Source: Chryseobacterium capnotolerans
GTDB taxonomy: Bacteria; Bacteroidota; Bacteroidia; Flavobacteriales; Weeksellaceae
Reading direction: 5' to 3'
DNA: 64,000 nucleotides
Assembly (NCBI RefSeq): GCF_021278965.1
Contig: NZ_CP065589.1
Coordinates: forward strand, 5,151,001-5,215,000
Positions 45,753-55,262 of the stretch are shown piece after piece. Made by a program: the position numbers and the translations under genes. Each line of letters starts with the position of its first letter. Position 1 is the stretch's first letter. The notes below the pieces were generated by a model that ran no database searches, was not told the origin of the DNA, and was given only the letters and a program-made list of their open reading frames with translations.

Positions 45753-46358
45753 TTATTCGTCTATTTCATTCAGAATGTTTTCCAATTGCTTAGCTGAACG
45801 TCCATAAAAATATTTTGTCCATAGAATAATACTTGTTACGAAAAAAAGGGTTCCTACCAGAACAGCTAAAATTAAAGAATATTGATGAGCATTGGTAAGC
45901 TCGGATAGGGTTTTTCCCTTTTCTTCTAAAGTATTATAAATTACTAATCCGATGGTGAGCAGAAAATGAGGCAGAAGTAAAAACCCGAATGACTGATATC
46001 TTTCCATATTTAGTTTGAGTTCATGGAAAATTTTCCAAAGGCTGTTCTTTGTATTTCCGCTGTAGAGCTCAGTTTGCTTGTAAAACTTATAAAATCCGTA
46101 AAGATAATAGGACGATATCACTACCATCATGACATAGGATATATAATAAATAATATACTGAGAAGAAGGAAATTTAAACTGAAGAGGGAAGAATCCGATA
46201 AGAATGATCGCCAGAATCTGTGCTGGAAATTCTTTTTTCATGCTCTTCTGGATTTTTTCGATAGGGTGCTTGCTTTCCTTTAATTGCTGTATAGTGTCCG
46301 GAATATGAACATTGCTGTCTTCATTATTCCATTGTTCTTTTAATTGATCAAAATTCAT
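45753..46358 (-). CDS. Multi-pass membrane protein downstream of a sigma factor
   Basis: A 201-residue protein starting MNFDQLKEQWNNEDSNVHIP. Residues 1-45 are soluble, followed by helices IILIGFFPLQFKF, YIIYYISYVMMVVISSYYLY, FGFLLLPHFLLTIGLVIYN and YSLILAVLVGTLFFVTSIIL. It overlaps the sigma gene by 11 bases. The soluble N-terminus followed by membrane helices suits an anti-sigma role, but no known anti-sigma domain is visible. Confidence 0.78.
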   Translation of the reverse strand: MNFDQLKEQWNNEDSNVHIPDTIQQLKESKHPIEKIQKSMKKEFPAQILAIILIGFFPLQFKFPSSQYIIYYISYVMMVVISSYYLYGFYKFYKQTELYSGNTKNSLWKIFHELKLNMERYQSFGFLLLPHFLLTIGLVIYNTLEEKGKTLSELTNAHQYSLILAVLVGTLFFVTSIILWTKYFYGRSAKQLENILNEIDE

Positions 46359-46857
46359 AACCTGATTTTTTTATGATTTGCTGTATTTTTTCTTTGGTTC
46401 TGTTGAGTTTTACACGGGCATTGCCTTCGCTGAGCCCGAGGTTGTTTCCAATTTCTTTATGTGACATTCCCTCCATGAAATAAAAGATAACGGCTTTCTC
46501 CAGAGCATTCAATTCCTGAACGGCATGGTAAAAAATTTCCAGCTGTTTATCTTTTGTAGGATTGTAATCTTCTTGCTGTACTTCAAAATGATGAGGAGAG
46601 TCCGTATGGTTTTTTGCTCTCTGCTTTTCCTTCTTTAAATAAGTAATGGCAGTATTGATGGCAACACGATACATCCATGTAGAAAACTCGCTGTTTCCTT
46701 TGAAGTTTTGATAGGACTTCCACAGCTGGATCAGAATTTCCTGCTGAAGATCTTCCCGGTCTTCTATAGAATCGGCATAAATCCGGGAGGCTTTATATAA
46801 AATGCCTTTGTGCTGATTGACGAGCTTTAAAAAGGCTGTTTCAGTGGGCGTACTCAC
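46348..46857 (-). CDS. RNA polymerase sigma factor, sigma-70 (ECF) family
   Basis: A 169-residue ECF sigma. Region 2: ASRIYADSIEDREDLQQEIL, QLWKSYQNFKGNSEFSTWMY, RVAINTAITYLKK. Region 4: LNALEKAVIFYFMEGMSHKE, IGNNLGLSEGNARVKLNRTK. The next gene overlaps by 11 bases and encodes a membrane protein, a possible regulator. A TraB/GumN protein lies 24 bases upstream in the same direction. Confidence 0.94.
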   Translation of the reverse strand: MSTPTETAFLKLVNQHKGILYKASRIYADSIEDREDLQQEILIQLWKSYQNFKGNSEFSTWMYRVAINTAITYLKKEKQRAKNHTDSPHHFEVQQEDYNPTKDKQLEIFYHAVQELNALEKAVIFYFMEGMSHKEIGNNLGLSEGNARVKLNRTKEKIQQIIKKSGYEF

Positions 46858-46881
46858 AATAGTTTCATGGTTGGGTTATTG

Positions 46882-47757
46882 TTATAAGTTGGATACAGGT
46901 TTTACGGTGTATCCTTTTGACTGTAAAAGAGGAATAATTCCGTTTTCTCCCATTAAATGAGAGCCGCCCACAGCAAAAAATGAGCTTCCTGCCTTCATCA
47001 TTTCCGGCATTATCTTTACCCAATTTTTGTTTCTGTCAGTAAGCATGGCTTTTTCCTGCTGAGCATTCATAAATCTTTCATCTTTAAAAAGTGTGTATAA
47101 TGACTGAGCATCTTCATTTTTAAAGGCTGCTATCATCTTTTTAAATAATGTTTCATACTCTTTACCCAGTTTCAGCTGAGCAATAGTAGCTTTCAAATCG
47201 TAAGCATCATTGATAGCTTTCATCTGATCGTTTACTTTCTCCAGCCCTTTGATATTCTTTTTTTCTTTAACAGCATTCTTAAGCAATTCGATTTCATACA
47301 TCTTCATTTCAGTTTGAGGACATGGAATGGCTTTCATACTGAGGAGAGCGTAAAGAGCCTGAGGACTGGAGTTATTTATTTTTTCCAGACTCGTTCCATA
47401 ATCTGAAAGAATTTTATCCAATTCTTTGGCCTCATTGGGTGAAAGTTGGTCAGATATTTTCTTATCATTCTGATGCATCTTTTGTAACGCAGCCATTTCG
47501 TTGGGATCAGTAAAATTGATTTCCATTACAAAATTTTCTGATTTGTCAAGTGCTTTGAGTACCTTAGGTTTTATTTCAAAATCTTTACTGCATAAGATAT
47601 GAAAAGTTCCTGTAACATAAGATGGTTTCGAGAGTCCGTTTCCTGTTACCTCCCAAAGCAGCCCGTTTTCATTTGTTGTGCTCTTGCTCTGTGCGGAAGC
47701 AGTCATAAAATTCATTGATAATAATGCTGCAAACCCAAGTTTTATTAAATTTTTCAT
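46882..47757 (-). CDS. TraB/GumN family protein
   Basis: A 291-residue exported protein with signal peptide MKNLIKLGFAALLSMNFMTASAQ. Family marks are LLWEVTGNGLSKPSYVTGTFHILC with conserved Gly-x-His, the Glu in VMEINFTDPNEM, and SSFFAVGGSHLMGENGIIPLL near the C-terminus (GxxH). TraB/GumN proteins resemble Tiki-type metalloproteases and are common in Bacteroidota, with unproven roles. It may be co-transcribed with the sigma factor below it. Confidence 0.92.
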   Translation of the reverse strand: MKNLIKLGFAALLSMNFMTASAQSKSTTNENGLLWEVTGNGLSKPSYVTGTFHILCSKDFEIKPKVLKALDKSENFVMEINFTDPNEMAALQKMHQNDKKISDQLSPNEAKELDKILSDYGTSLEKINNSSPQALYALLSMKAIPCPQTEMKMYEIELLKNAVKEKKNIKGLEKVNDQMKAINDAYDLKATIAQLKLGKEYETLFKKMIAAFKNEDAQSLYTLFKDERFMNAQQEKAMLTDRNKNWVKIMPEMMKAGSSFFAVGGSHLMGENGIIPLLQSKGYTVKPVSNL

Positions 47758-47839
47758 AGTATTTTTTTTATTTTCTGTTCTTTTAAACAGTAGGTAAGAG
47801 ATGTTTTACAATCGTTACAGTTTTTTTCAAAAAAATAAA

Positions 47840-47861
47840 AACCTCCTGAAAACAGGAGGTT
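47840..47861 (-). terminator. Terminator after the DUF4349 gene (minus strand)
   Basis: A perfect 9-bp stem (AACCTCCTG with CAGGAGGTT) and loop AAAA, followed on the minus strand by TTTATTTTTTT. Confidence 0.85.
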
Positions 47862-47894
47862 GTAAAATCTAAAATTATGATGATAACCTATAGG

Positions 47895-48818
47895 TTAGGA
47901 GTTTTGTTCTGAAGGGTTAGGCTTTTCAGCTGTTTTTACTTTTCTTTTTCTTAAGAAATAAATGACCCCGCCAGCGATTAATATGATTGGCCAGATGTTG
48001 ATCAGTCCTACAATAATTCTTTGGATCAGATAAAATCCATAGACAAAGCTGTCTTTTGCATCGTGGATAAAGTTGTACTTGTATTTATTATCAATGCTGT
48101 CCGTATTGGTAACGGCAATTTCAGCGATGCGTAATTTGGGTTCCTTGATGTAGATGTCAACAGTGCTGTACTTGAGATTGTCAGCAATGCTCATAGTATT
48201 TAGCTTTTGAAGATTTCCTTCAGCCATATTATTGTCATCTAATGTTACTTTGTCTTTATTAGCCTTTATTTTATCAATGTTTTCTGAGGTCTGCTGGTTT
48301 CTTTTTGCTTCCAATTCAGAATATTTGATGTTGGCTGTAACATCTTCCGCATTGATTGTTCTTGAATTTAAAAATAATTTGCTGGTATTAATAGCAGTTA
48401 GAAATTCTCCCAGTTTTTCAGTAGGAACTCTTACCTGCATTGTGTTTTCAGTCTTATATTTTTTGATGAGCATCGCTTCAGTATCAGAAGTGTTGTAAGT
48501 ATCTTCATAAGTCACATTGCTCTGCAGGTTGCTTTTCGTAACAAAACCTCCAAGGTCCTGAACAGACTTTTCAATAGCAATAGTAGCATTATATACGTCT
48601 TTCACTTCCATATTAACATCTGCAGTTTTGATGAACTTTTTATCCTTTACTTCCATACTGGCAACAGATGAAATACTATCTTCAGAAACAGCTGTAGAAT
48701 CTGTAGTGGCTTCATAGCTTTTAAGCTCGCTGCTACTGGTGGCTTCACTTTTTTTACATGAATAAATTCCCAATAAAAGCACAGTTGATAATGATAGTCT
48801 AATATAATTCGTTTTCAT
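47895..48818 (-). CDS. DUF4349 lipoprotein
   Basis: A 307-residue protein starting MKTNYIRLSLSTVLLLGIYSC (lipobox Cys21). The DUF4349 domain includes KFIKTADVNMEVKDVYNATI, VQDLGGFVTKSNLQSNVTYE, NTMQVRVPTEKLGEFLTAIN, a coiled segment LEAKRNQQTSENIDK and a C-terminal helix IIVGLINIWPIILIAGGVIYF followed by LRKRK. The layout is a lipid-anchored periplasmic domain with a C-terminal inner-membrane helix. Role unproven. Confidence 0.9.
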   Translation of the reverse strand: MKTNYIRLSLSTVLLLGIYSCKKSEATSSSELKSYEATTDSTAVSEDSISSVASMEVKDKKFIKTADVNMEVKDVYNATIAIEKSVQDLGGFVTKSNLQSNVTYEDTYNTSDTEAMLIKKYKTENTMQVRVPTEKLGEFLTAINTSKLFLNSRTINAEDVTANIKYSELEAKRNQQTSENIDKIKANKDKVTLDDNNMAEGNLQKLNTMSIADNLKYSTVDIYIKEPKLRIAEIAVTNTDSIDNKYKYNFIHDAKDSFVYGFYLIQRIIVGLINIWPIILIAGGVIYFLRKRKVKTAEKPNPSEQNS

Positions 48819-49028
48819 AGCGTAAGATTTTTGAGGTTTTGCTTGAGTCAAAGTTCAGTCAGAATCTTTTGTAATGCTTGAAAAGGAAAAGTAAAAAACT
48901 TGTAAAGAGAATTTTCTATTTTAATTAATTGAATATTAGTGTTTTGTAAAACGTGTTAAAAGGAAAGGGTTTGCTTTCGGAGTAATTTTTGCTTATCATT
49001 TTACAAACCAAAATCACAATATATCATT

Positions 49029-50386
49029 ATGTCAAATACCTTTTCTAAAATCAGAAATGCAATAGGGCTATTCACGTCCATAGATTTTGATCAGCTAAGT
49101 GCTATTTCGCAAAAAGTAGATTTGCCCAAACTAATGCATAATTTTTCAAAACTGGATGATAAACAACTTGCCGGGCTTATGAAAATGCTTGATCCCGATA
49201 AGAAAAAAAAGAGCTTCCACCCATTGATGGAGATTTTTACGATATCTACCATACTTTGAGCCCTGAACAGCGGGAAATTCAGCTTAAAGTAAGGGCTTTT
49301 ATGGAGAAAGAGGTCAAGCCTTTGGTTAATCATTACTGGCTCAGAGATGAATTTCCTTTCGAATTGATTCCAAAATTCCAGAAACTAGATATTTGTGGTG
49401 TCACTTATGAAGGATACGGTTGTCCGGGAATGCCCTTCCTGATGGAAGGGGTTATTGCTATGGAAATGGCAAGAATTGATGCTTCTATTGCTACATTCTT
49501 TGGCGTACAGTCAGGGTTGGCAATGGGTTCTATTTATATTTGTGGTTCGGAAGAACAAAAACAAAAATGGCTTCCGCAAATGCAGAAGTTTGAAAAAATA
49601 GGAGCGTTTGGATTGACTGAACCGGAAGTGGGTTCCGGAGCTGCGGGCGGCCTTACTGTTACCTGTAAAAAAACAGAAGAAGGCTGGATTTTGAATGGTC
49701 AGAAAAAATGGATCGGAAATGCAACCTTTGCTGATCTTGTGATTATCTGGGCAAAAGATTTAGATAGTGGAGAAGTGAAAGGATTTATTGTTGAAAAAGA
49801 TAATCCAGGATATTCTGTAGAAAAAATAAAGGGTAAAATGGCCTTGCGAATCGTTCAGAATGGATTAATTACACTTAAAGATTGTTTGATCACAGAGGAA
49901 AACCGTTTACAGAATGCCAATTCATTTAAAGATACCGGGAAAGTGCTGAGAATGACAAGAGCAGGAGTAGCTTGGATGGCGACAGGATGTGCAAGAGGAG
50001 CCTATGAGAGTGCTTTAGCTTATACCCGAACAAGAGAGCAGTTTGGAAAACCAATTGCTTCTTTTCAGATGATTCAGGGGCATTTGGTAGAAATGTTATC
50101 CAATCTTACCGCTATGCAGACCATGGTTTTCAGATTGTCTGAGATGCAGGACGAAGGAATTCTCAAAGATGAACATGCTTCATTAGCTAAGGTTTTCTGT
50201 ACATTAAGAACCCGCGATATTGTTTCCAGGGCGAGAGAAGTAATGGGTGGAAATGGTATTCTCCTGGAATATGACGTCGCTCGTTTTGTAGCAGATGCTG
50301 AAGCAATTTACTCTTATGAAGGAACAAAAGAAATTAACTCGCTCATCGTAGGACGATCGATTACAGGATTTAGTGCTTTTATATAA
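49029..50386 (+). CDS. Acyl-CoA dehydrogenase with N-terminal extension, one apparent frameshift
   Basis: About 452 residues when joined. The first part, MSNTFSKIRNAIGLFTSIDF onward, runs to an A8 run at 49203-49210. One extra A gives KKKKELPPIDGDFYDIYHTL, which leads straight into SPEQREIQLKVRAFMEKEVK. The catalytic part has GAFGLTEPEVGSGAAGGLTV (FAD/substrate loop), KKWIGNATFADLVIIWAKD, AYTRTREQFGKPIASFQMIQ and a glutamate in AIYSYEGTKEINSLIVGRSI. It dehydrogenates an acyl-CoA, possibly glutaryl-CoA-like, passing electrons to ETF. The leading 75 residues are an extension absent from most family members. Confidence 0.9.
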
Positions 50387-50391
50387 TAAAT

Positions 50392-50420
50392 TAGCAGATG
50401 ATGGTTGTGGTCATCTGCTA
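50392..50420 (+). terminator. Stem-loop after the acyl-CoA dehydrogenase
   Basis: A perfect 10-bp stem (TAGCAGATGA with TCATCTGCTA) and 9-base loop. The T-tract is poor, so termination here is uncertain. Confidence 0.5.
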
Positions 50421-50438
50421 AATATTAGGTTCTAATGT

Positions 50439-50816
50439 TTATGCAATCAGATTCTTGTATTTTTCCCTATTGTCGATCAAGATCCAGAGATTAATCAGAA
50501 AAAGAATACCAGAAATACAAATTCCTGTGGTGGAAGGATCTCTGTAAACATTATGGATCAGAATTCCTGTCAGAACAGGAAGGATAATAATGGCTCCCAG
50601 TGCTCGTGTTTTTGGGAAGATAAATAGTAGCCCTCCTATTACTTCTACAGTCCCTACAAGTGGCAATAACCAGCCTATTTCTCCAAATGCTGCATACAGT
50701 TTCATTTGGGCTTCAGTGAGTGGTGGAACTGGATTGTAATGAAAGAACTTGTCTAATCCTGCATTAATAAACATAACTCCAAATAAGATGCAGATGATGA
50801 GTTTAATGATTTTCAT
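50439..50816 (-). CDS. DoxX-like membrane protein
   Basis: A 125-residue protein with four predicted helices (IIKLIICILFGVMFINAGLD, IGWLLPLVGTVEVIGGLLFI, ALGAIIILPVLTGILIHNVY, ICISGILFLINLWILI). GLDKFFHY early in the protein and the four-helix pattern fit the DoxX family. The role of such small DoxX proteins is uncertain. Convergent with the acyl-CoA dehydrogenase gene. Confidence 0.8.
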   Translation of the reverse strand: MKIIKLIICILFGVMFINAGLDKFFHYNPVPPLTEAQMKLYAAFGEIGWLLPLVGTVEVIGGLLFIFPKTRALGAIIILPVLTGILIHNVYRDPSTTGICISGILFLINLWILIDNREKYKNLIA

Positions 50817-50913
50817 AAAAAATATTTTATATCAAATGTAAAATAAAAAACACAATTGTATTGTGATTTTTTTAACAAAACATGACATTGTTTGTGTTAA
50901 TGAATGGTTAATG

Positions 50914-50946
50914 TTGTATTTTATCTTGTTTTATTATTTATATTTG
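50914..50946 (+). promoter_or_regulatory. Promoter TTG-N22-TATATTTG for the GG-leader peptide
   Basis: TTG at 50914-50916 and a perfect -7 TATATTTG at 50939-50946. The ATG follows 24 bases later. Confidence 0.6.
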
Positions 50947-50970
50947 AGTACAAACTAAACTAATAATATT

Positions 50971-51216
50971 ATGTTGAAAAATCTTAAAAAACTAAATCGA
51001 ACAAACTTAAGAGAAATCCAAGGAGGAGCAGGTATTGGAAAATGTGATATCGGCCCTGTAGGTTGTCCATGCAAAATTCCACCTGGTGATCCATGCCTGG
51101 GAGGTACTGGAGGTGGTGGACAGGATTACGGATACTGTCCGGATATCCAGGCCAATATTCTTTGTTCAGAAACTTGTCCAAATGGAATGCATCCTTACTG
51201 CGCTGCGGGTGTATAA
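50971..51216 (+). CDS. Double-glycine leader peptide precursor, Cys-rich ('bacteriocin-like')
   Basis: An 81-residue precursor. The leader MLKNLKKLNRTNLREIQGG matches the flavobacterial double-glycine leader, with cleavage expected after Gly19. The mature part is Gly-rich and has eight cysteines (CDIGPVGCPCKIPPGDPC, then YCPD, ILC, SETC, HPYC), suggesting disulfides. Such leaders are usually removed by a C39 peptidase/ABC exporter, but none adjoins. It has its own promoter and terminator. Antibacterial or signalling activity is not shown by the sequence. Confidence 0.82.
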   Translation: MLKNLKKLNRTNLREIQGGAGIGKCDIGPVGCPCKIPPGDPCLGGTGGGGQDYGYCPDIQANILCSETCPNGMHPYCAAGV

Positions 51217-51230
51217 GGTGTAAAAATAAA

Positions 51231-51259
51231 AATAAGGCTGCTTTTAAAGCAGCCTTATT
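51231..51259 (+). terminator. Intrinsic terminator after the GG-leader peptide
   Basis: Long stem AATAAGGCTGCTTT / AAAGCAGCCTTATT, followed by TATT. Confidence 0.8.
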
Positions 51260-51292
51260 TATTACTCATTATTTATCACTTATTGGTAATAT

Positions 51293-52405
51293 TTAGTCCA
51301 TTTCTTTCAAAGTAATATTCTTTGAAATTTTATAGCTTTTCTTCTTTTTGTTTGGTCTTTCTTCCTCTCCAAGCAGTTTTCCCCAAGGTTTTAAATCGTC
51401 AACTTTTTCGCAAATGATTTTAATAATAGCAATGGCGGGAATACAAAGAAACATTCCGGCAATTCCCCAAAGGTGTTCCCCTAAAAGAATTCCTATAAAA
51501 GAAAATAATGCATTGATTTTCACTCGGGAACCTACCACAAATGGGAGTACAATATTTCCATCTACAGCATGAATACCAATATAGCCGATCGCAACATAGA
51601 TGCATGTTGAAGGACTACCGGTTGCAAATGCGATAAAGCAGGATATAAGAAGTGATATGAAAATACCTAAATAGGGAATTACATTTAATAATCCTGTTAA
51701 AACTGCTAAAAGGATAGCATATTTTACTCCTAAAACGGTAAGTACAATAGAGGTTAGGATAGACACAATGATCACCTGAAGACAAAGTCCGAAGATGTAT
51801 TTCTTGGTCATGACACGAATTTCATTCACCGCGGCCTGTACACTAGATTTATGTCTTTCTTTAAATACTGTAACAATAAAGTTGTTCAACAATCTTCTGT
51901 AATTTAAAATAAAGATAAAAAACAGAGTAAAGAATATGATAAACCCAAATCCTGTTGAAAAGATCCCGAATGTAAAACCTAAAATAGCTCCTGAAGAAGA
52001 TAAAAGTTTATTCAATCCCTGATTGATATAATCTACCTGTTCATCTACTTTTACATTGAAGGTTTTGGAAACCCAATGCTGAGCATTATTAAAAACAGTG
52101 GTAAGCTGCTCTCTCAAATGAGGGAGGTCTTTGCTGAAATCAGATAATTGATTGGTGAAAAAATAAATAATCCCCGCTAAAATCATCAACATAATGAATA
52201 CAGAAGTCATTGTTGATACAGATCTTGGAAATCTTAGCGTTCTTTCCATGAAAGTGGCTATCGGTAAAAACAGCATAGCCATCAGGAATGCAAAGAAGAA
52301 GGGAGCTAAAATAGTTTGCCCCAATGCTAAAAGATACCCGATTCCAATAATCGAAATAACAACAAGGGTCAGCTTAACAAGGAAAGGAAGTCTAAGGAAA
52401 TTCAT
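51293..52405 (-). CDS. AI-2E family transporter
   Basis: A 370-residue membrane protein with about seven to eight helices, for example VISIIGIGYLLALGQTILAP, FFFAFLMAMLFLPIATFMER, VLTVLGVKYAILLAVLTGLL and NVIPYLGIFISLLISCFIAF. The conserved C-terminal region is DGNIVLPFVVGSRVKINALF and LLGEHLWGIAGMFLCIPAIA. This is the PerM/YhhQ/AI-2E family, whose substrates vary (ions, autoinducer-2 export and others), so the substrate is unknown. Confidence 0.9.
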   Translation of the reverse strand: MNFLRLPFLVKLTLVVISIIGIGYLLALGQTILAPFFFAFLMAMLFLPIATFMERTLRFPRSVSTMTSVFIMLMILAGIIYFFTNQLSDFSKDLPHLREQLTTVFNNAQHWVSKTFNVKVDEQVDYINQGLNKLLSSSGAILGFTFGIFSTGFGFIIFFTLFFIFILNYRRLLNNFIVTVFKERHKSSVQAAVNEIRVMTKKYIFGLCLQVIIVSILTSIVLTVLGVKYAILLAVLTGLLNVIPYLGIFISLLISCFIAFATGSPSTCIYVAIGYIGIHAVDGNIVLPFVVGSRVKINALFSFIGILLGEHLWGIAGMFLCIPAIAIIKIICEKVDDLKPWGKLLGEEERPNKKKKSYKISKNITLKEMD

Positions 52406-52532
52406 AATCTAAAAATCTGCAGTGTGGAATAAAAATAAGAAAAACCCGTCGATCTGAAGAATTTTTTATTCAAACCGTATGGATTTTTCTATCTCCAGAT
52501 CAAAATTCATTCCTAAAGCTCTTTATAAAAGC

Positions 52533-52565
52533 AGAAACACGCTCTGAAATTCAGAACGTGTTTCT
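52533..52565 (-). terminator. Terminator after lon (minus strand)
   Basis: Long imperfect stem AGAAACACG ... CGTGTTTCT with inner TCTGA/TCAGA pairing, followed by GCTTTTAT on the minus strand. Confidence 0.7.
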
Positions 52566-52597
52566 TATTGAGAAGTTAATATGTAAATGAATTGTTT

Positions 52598-55002
52598 TTA
52601 TTTTTCAATGGCGATATCAATGACCTCTTCCATTCTGTTGACATAATGTACTTTCAGATTCTTTAAATAATCTTTCTTGATTTCTTCTACGTCTTTTCGG
52701 TTAGCTTCACAAAGAATCACATCTTTTATTCCGGCTCTGGTTGCCGCAAGAAGTTTTTCTTTAATTCCACCTACAGGAAGTACTTTTCCTCTTAGCGTAA
52801 TTTCTCCTGTCATGGCAAGGTGTGGTTTTATCTTTTTGTTTTTGAAAGAAGAAACCATTGATGTCAGCATGGCAATACCAGCAGAAGGTCCGTCTTTAGG
52901 AGTTGCTCCCTCAGGAACGTGCACGTGAATGTTTTTCTTATCCAGGTCTTCCTGAGCAATTCCCAGTTCATCATGTTTAGCTTTAATATATTCAAGAGCA
53001 ATAGTAGCAGATTCTTTCATCACAGTTCCCAGGTTTCCGGTCATTGTTAAAGCTCCTTTTCCATTGCTTAGAATACTTTCAATATATAAAATGTCTCCAC
53101 CTACACTTGTCCAGGCAAGACCTGTAACTACACCAGGCACACCCGTAATTTCAGATAAGCTTTTTGGTCTTGGAACGCCAAGAATTTCATCTACTTTTTC
53201 CAATGAAATTTTAGGATCATATTCTTTTACTAAAGCAGTTTGTAATGCTACCCATCTTGCAACAGAAGCAATTCTTTTCTCTAAGGTTCTTACACCACTT
53301 TCGGATGTGTGAGCCTCAATGATATGTTTAAGTTCAGGATTTCCAAGCTTGAATGATTTGATGTCCAAACCATTCTCTTCCTGTTGTTTTTTGATTAAGT
53401 GTCTTTTTGCAATCTCAATCTTTTCCTCCAGAGTATATCCGGCAATCTGGATAATTTCTGTTCTGTCCAGAAGCGGAGTCTGAATGGTAGAAAGAGAGTT
53501 GGCTGTTGCGATAAACATTACTTTCGATAAGTCATATCCCATTTCCAGGAAGTTGTCATAGAAAGATTTATTTTGTTCAGGGTCAAGTACTTCTAAGAGT
53601 GCAGAGCTTGGGTCCCCGTGAAGTCCCTGTCCGATTTTATCGATCTCATCCAATACAATTACCGGATTTGAAGTTCGGACTTTTTGATGGACTGCAGGAT
53701 TCTTCCAGCCATTGCCCCAATATAGGTTTTTCTATGTCCGCGGATTTCACTTTCGTCATGAAGACCCCCTAAAGATAATCTTACATATTTTCTCCCTAAA
53801 GCATCTGCAATAGATTTACCTAATGAAGTCTTACCTACTCCCGGAGGTCCTACCAATAATAGGATAGGAGATTTCATGTTGTTTTTTAATTTTAAAACAG
53901 CCATGTGCTCCAGAATTCTTTTCTTAATGTCTTCAAGACCGAAATGGGCTTTGTCTAATACTTTTTCAGCCTTAGCAATGTCAAAAATATCTTTGGTGTA
54001 AGTTTCCCATGGAAGATCTGTGAAGAAATCCAGATAATTTCTCTGTACATTATAGTCCGGAGAATTAGGATTCTGTCTTTGTAATCTGCCGATTTCCTTC
54101 TGGAAATGTTCTTCAACCTCCTGGTTCCATTTTTTTGTTTTCGCCTTTGCAATAAGATCTGCCACATCACTTTCAGGTCCGCCACCCAGTTCTTCCTGGA
54201 TCGTTCTGATTTGTTGGTTCAGGAAATACTCTCTTTGTTGTTTATCAAGATCTTTTGAAGTTTTCTGATGGATCTGATTTCTCAATTCCAGCTTTCTGAA
54301 ATCCTCGTGCATCATTTCATAGCATTTATTGGCTCTTTCCATCATGCTTTTTTCCTCCAGTAATCTTTGCTTCTCCAAAGATGGGAAGCTGGCATTGGTA
54401 CAAATGAAATTCAGCAAATCATCATTGTTGTTGATGTTTTTGATCGCAAAGTTAGCTGCATTCGGAATATTAGGGTCAAGCTCAATGATTTTTAAAGCAA
54501 GATCTTTTACATTTTCCAATAAAGCTTCGTATTCCTCCTGGTTTTTAGGCTTTGTATCCTTTAGTTTTGTAATTTCAGCTTTGAAATAAGGTTGATTGTC
54601 AACAATCTTCTTGATTTTAAACCTGTGAAAACCTTTGGTAATAGCTGTAATATTACCCTCAGGAAGTTTTATAATCTTAATGATCTTTGCTAATGTACCG
54701 GTTGTGTAAATGTCTTTTTCGGTAGGTTGTTCAAGATCAGAATTCTTCTGGCTTACAATTCCAATGAAATCTCCATTTTTTTGCGCTTCTTCAAGAAGTT
54801 GTATAGAGGTTTTTCTTCCTGCAGTAATAGGAATTACCACATTAGGGAACATCACCATATTTCTTACGGGAAGTATTGGGAATATTTTCTGTTCGGAATT
54901 CTTTTCAGTCTCTCCAAAGTCGGAAAGATTGATTTCTTCAGTAACAATATCAAAACCGTCGCCGATCATTTCTTCTAAACTTATATCTTCAAATTCTGTC
55001 AT
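52598..55002 (-). CDS. lon: Lon endopeptidase, one apparent frameshift
   Basis: About 801 residues when joined. The N-terminal Lon domain begins [20 protein letters not shown] and Walker A is GPPGVGKT (385-392). The first frame ends [13 protein letters not shown]. The second begins [14 protein letters not shown]. One extra T in the T5 run at 53681-53685 restores [20 protein letters not shown], the conserved Walker B. The protease domain has [11 protein letters not shown] (catalytic Ser) and [20 protein letters not shown] (catalytic Lys). Lon degrades misfolded and regulatory proteins in the cytoplasm. The break falls exactly in Walker B, so as read no active enzyme could form. Confidence 0.93.
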
Positions 55003-55225
55003 AATGGATCTAATGACAAATTGTCATTTTCGTTTTTAATCGTTATATTGATTTTTTATAATATGCTCTGAAAACGTGTGCTATATTATAATGTACTAGA
55101 ATGCACAATACTTATGCCATTTGTTTTTTGCTTAAAAATATGGTCAAAATTTCCTTTTTTAGATAATCTTTACGAATTAAAATTAAAATAAAGAACTTCT
55201 GCTTCTCTAATTTCTTAAAAATGTG

Positions 55226-55233
55226 TATTTTCG
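55226..55233 (+). promoter_or_regulatory. Candidate -7 box TATTTTCG for the PPIase gene
   Basis: One mismatch to TAnnTTTG, 29 bases before the ATG at 55263. No TTG at -33. The 55003-55225 stretch upstream is AT-rich and shows nothing else I can name. Confidence 0.4.
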
Positions 55234-55262
55234 CAAACTGATAAAAAACTATAATTTATAAA

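Noticed and set aside
52598..55002. Two Lon-like proteins encoded separately
   Set aside because: The break falls inside Walker B and one T restores the normal sequence. A natural split at that point would be non-functional.
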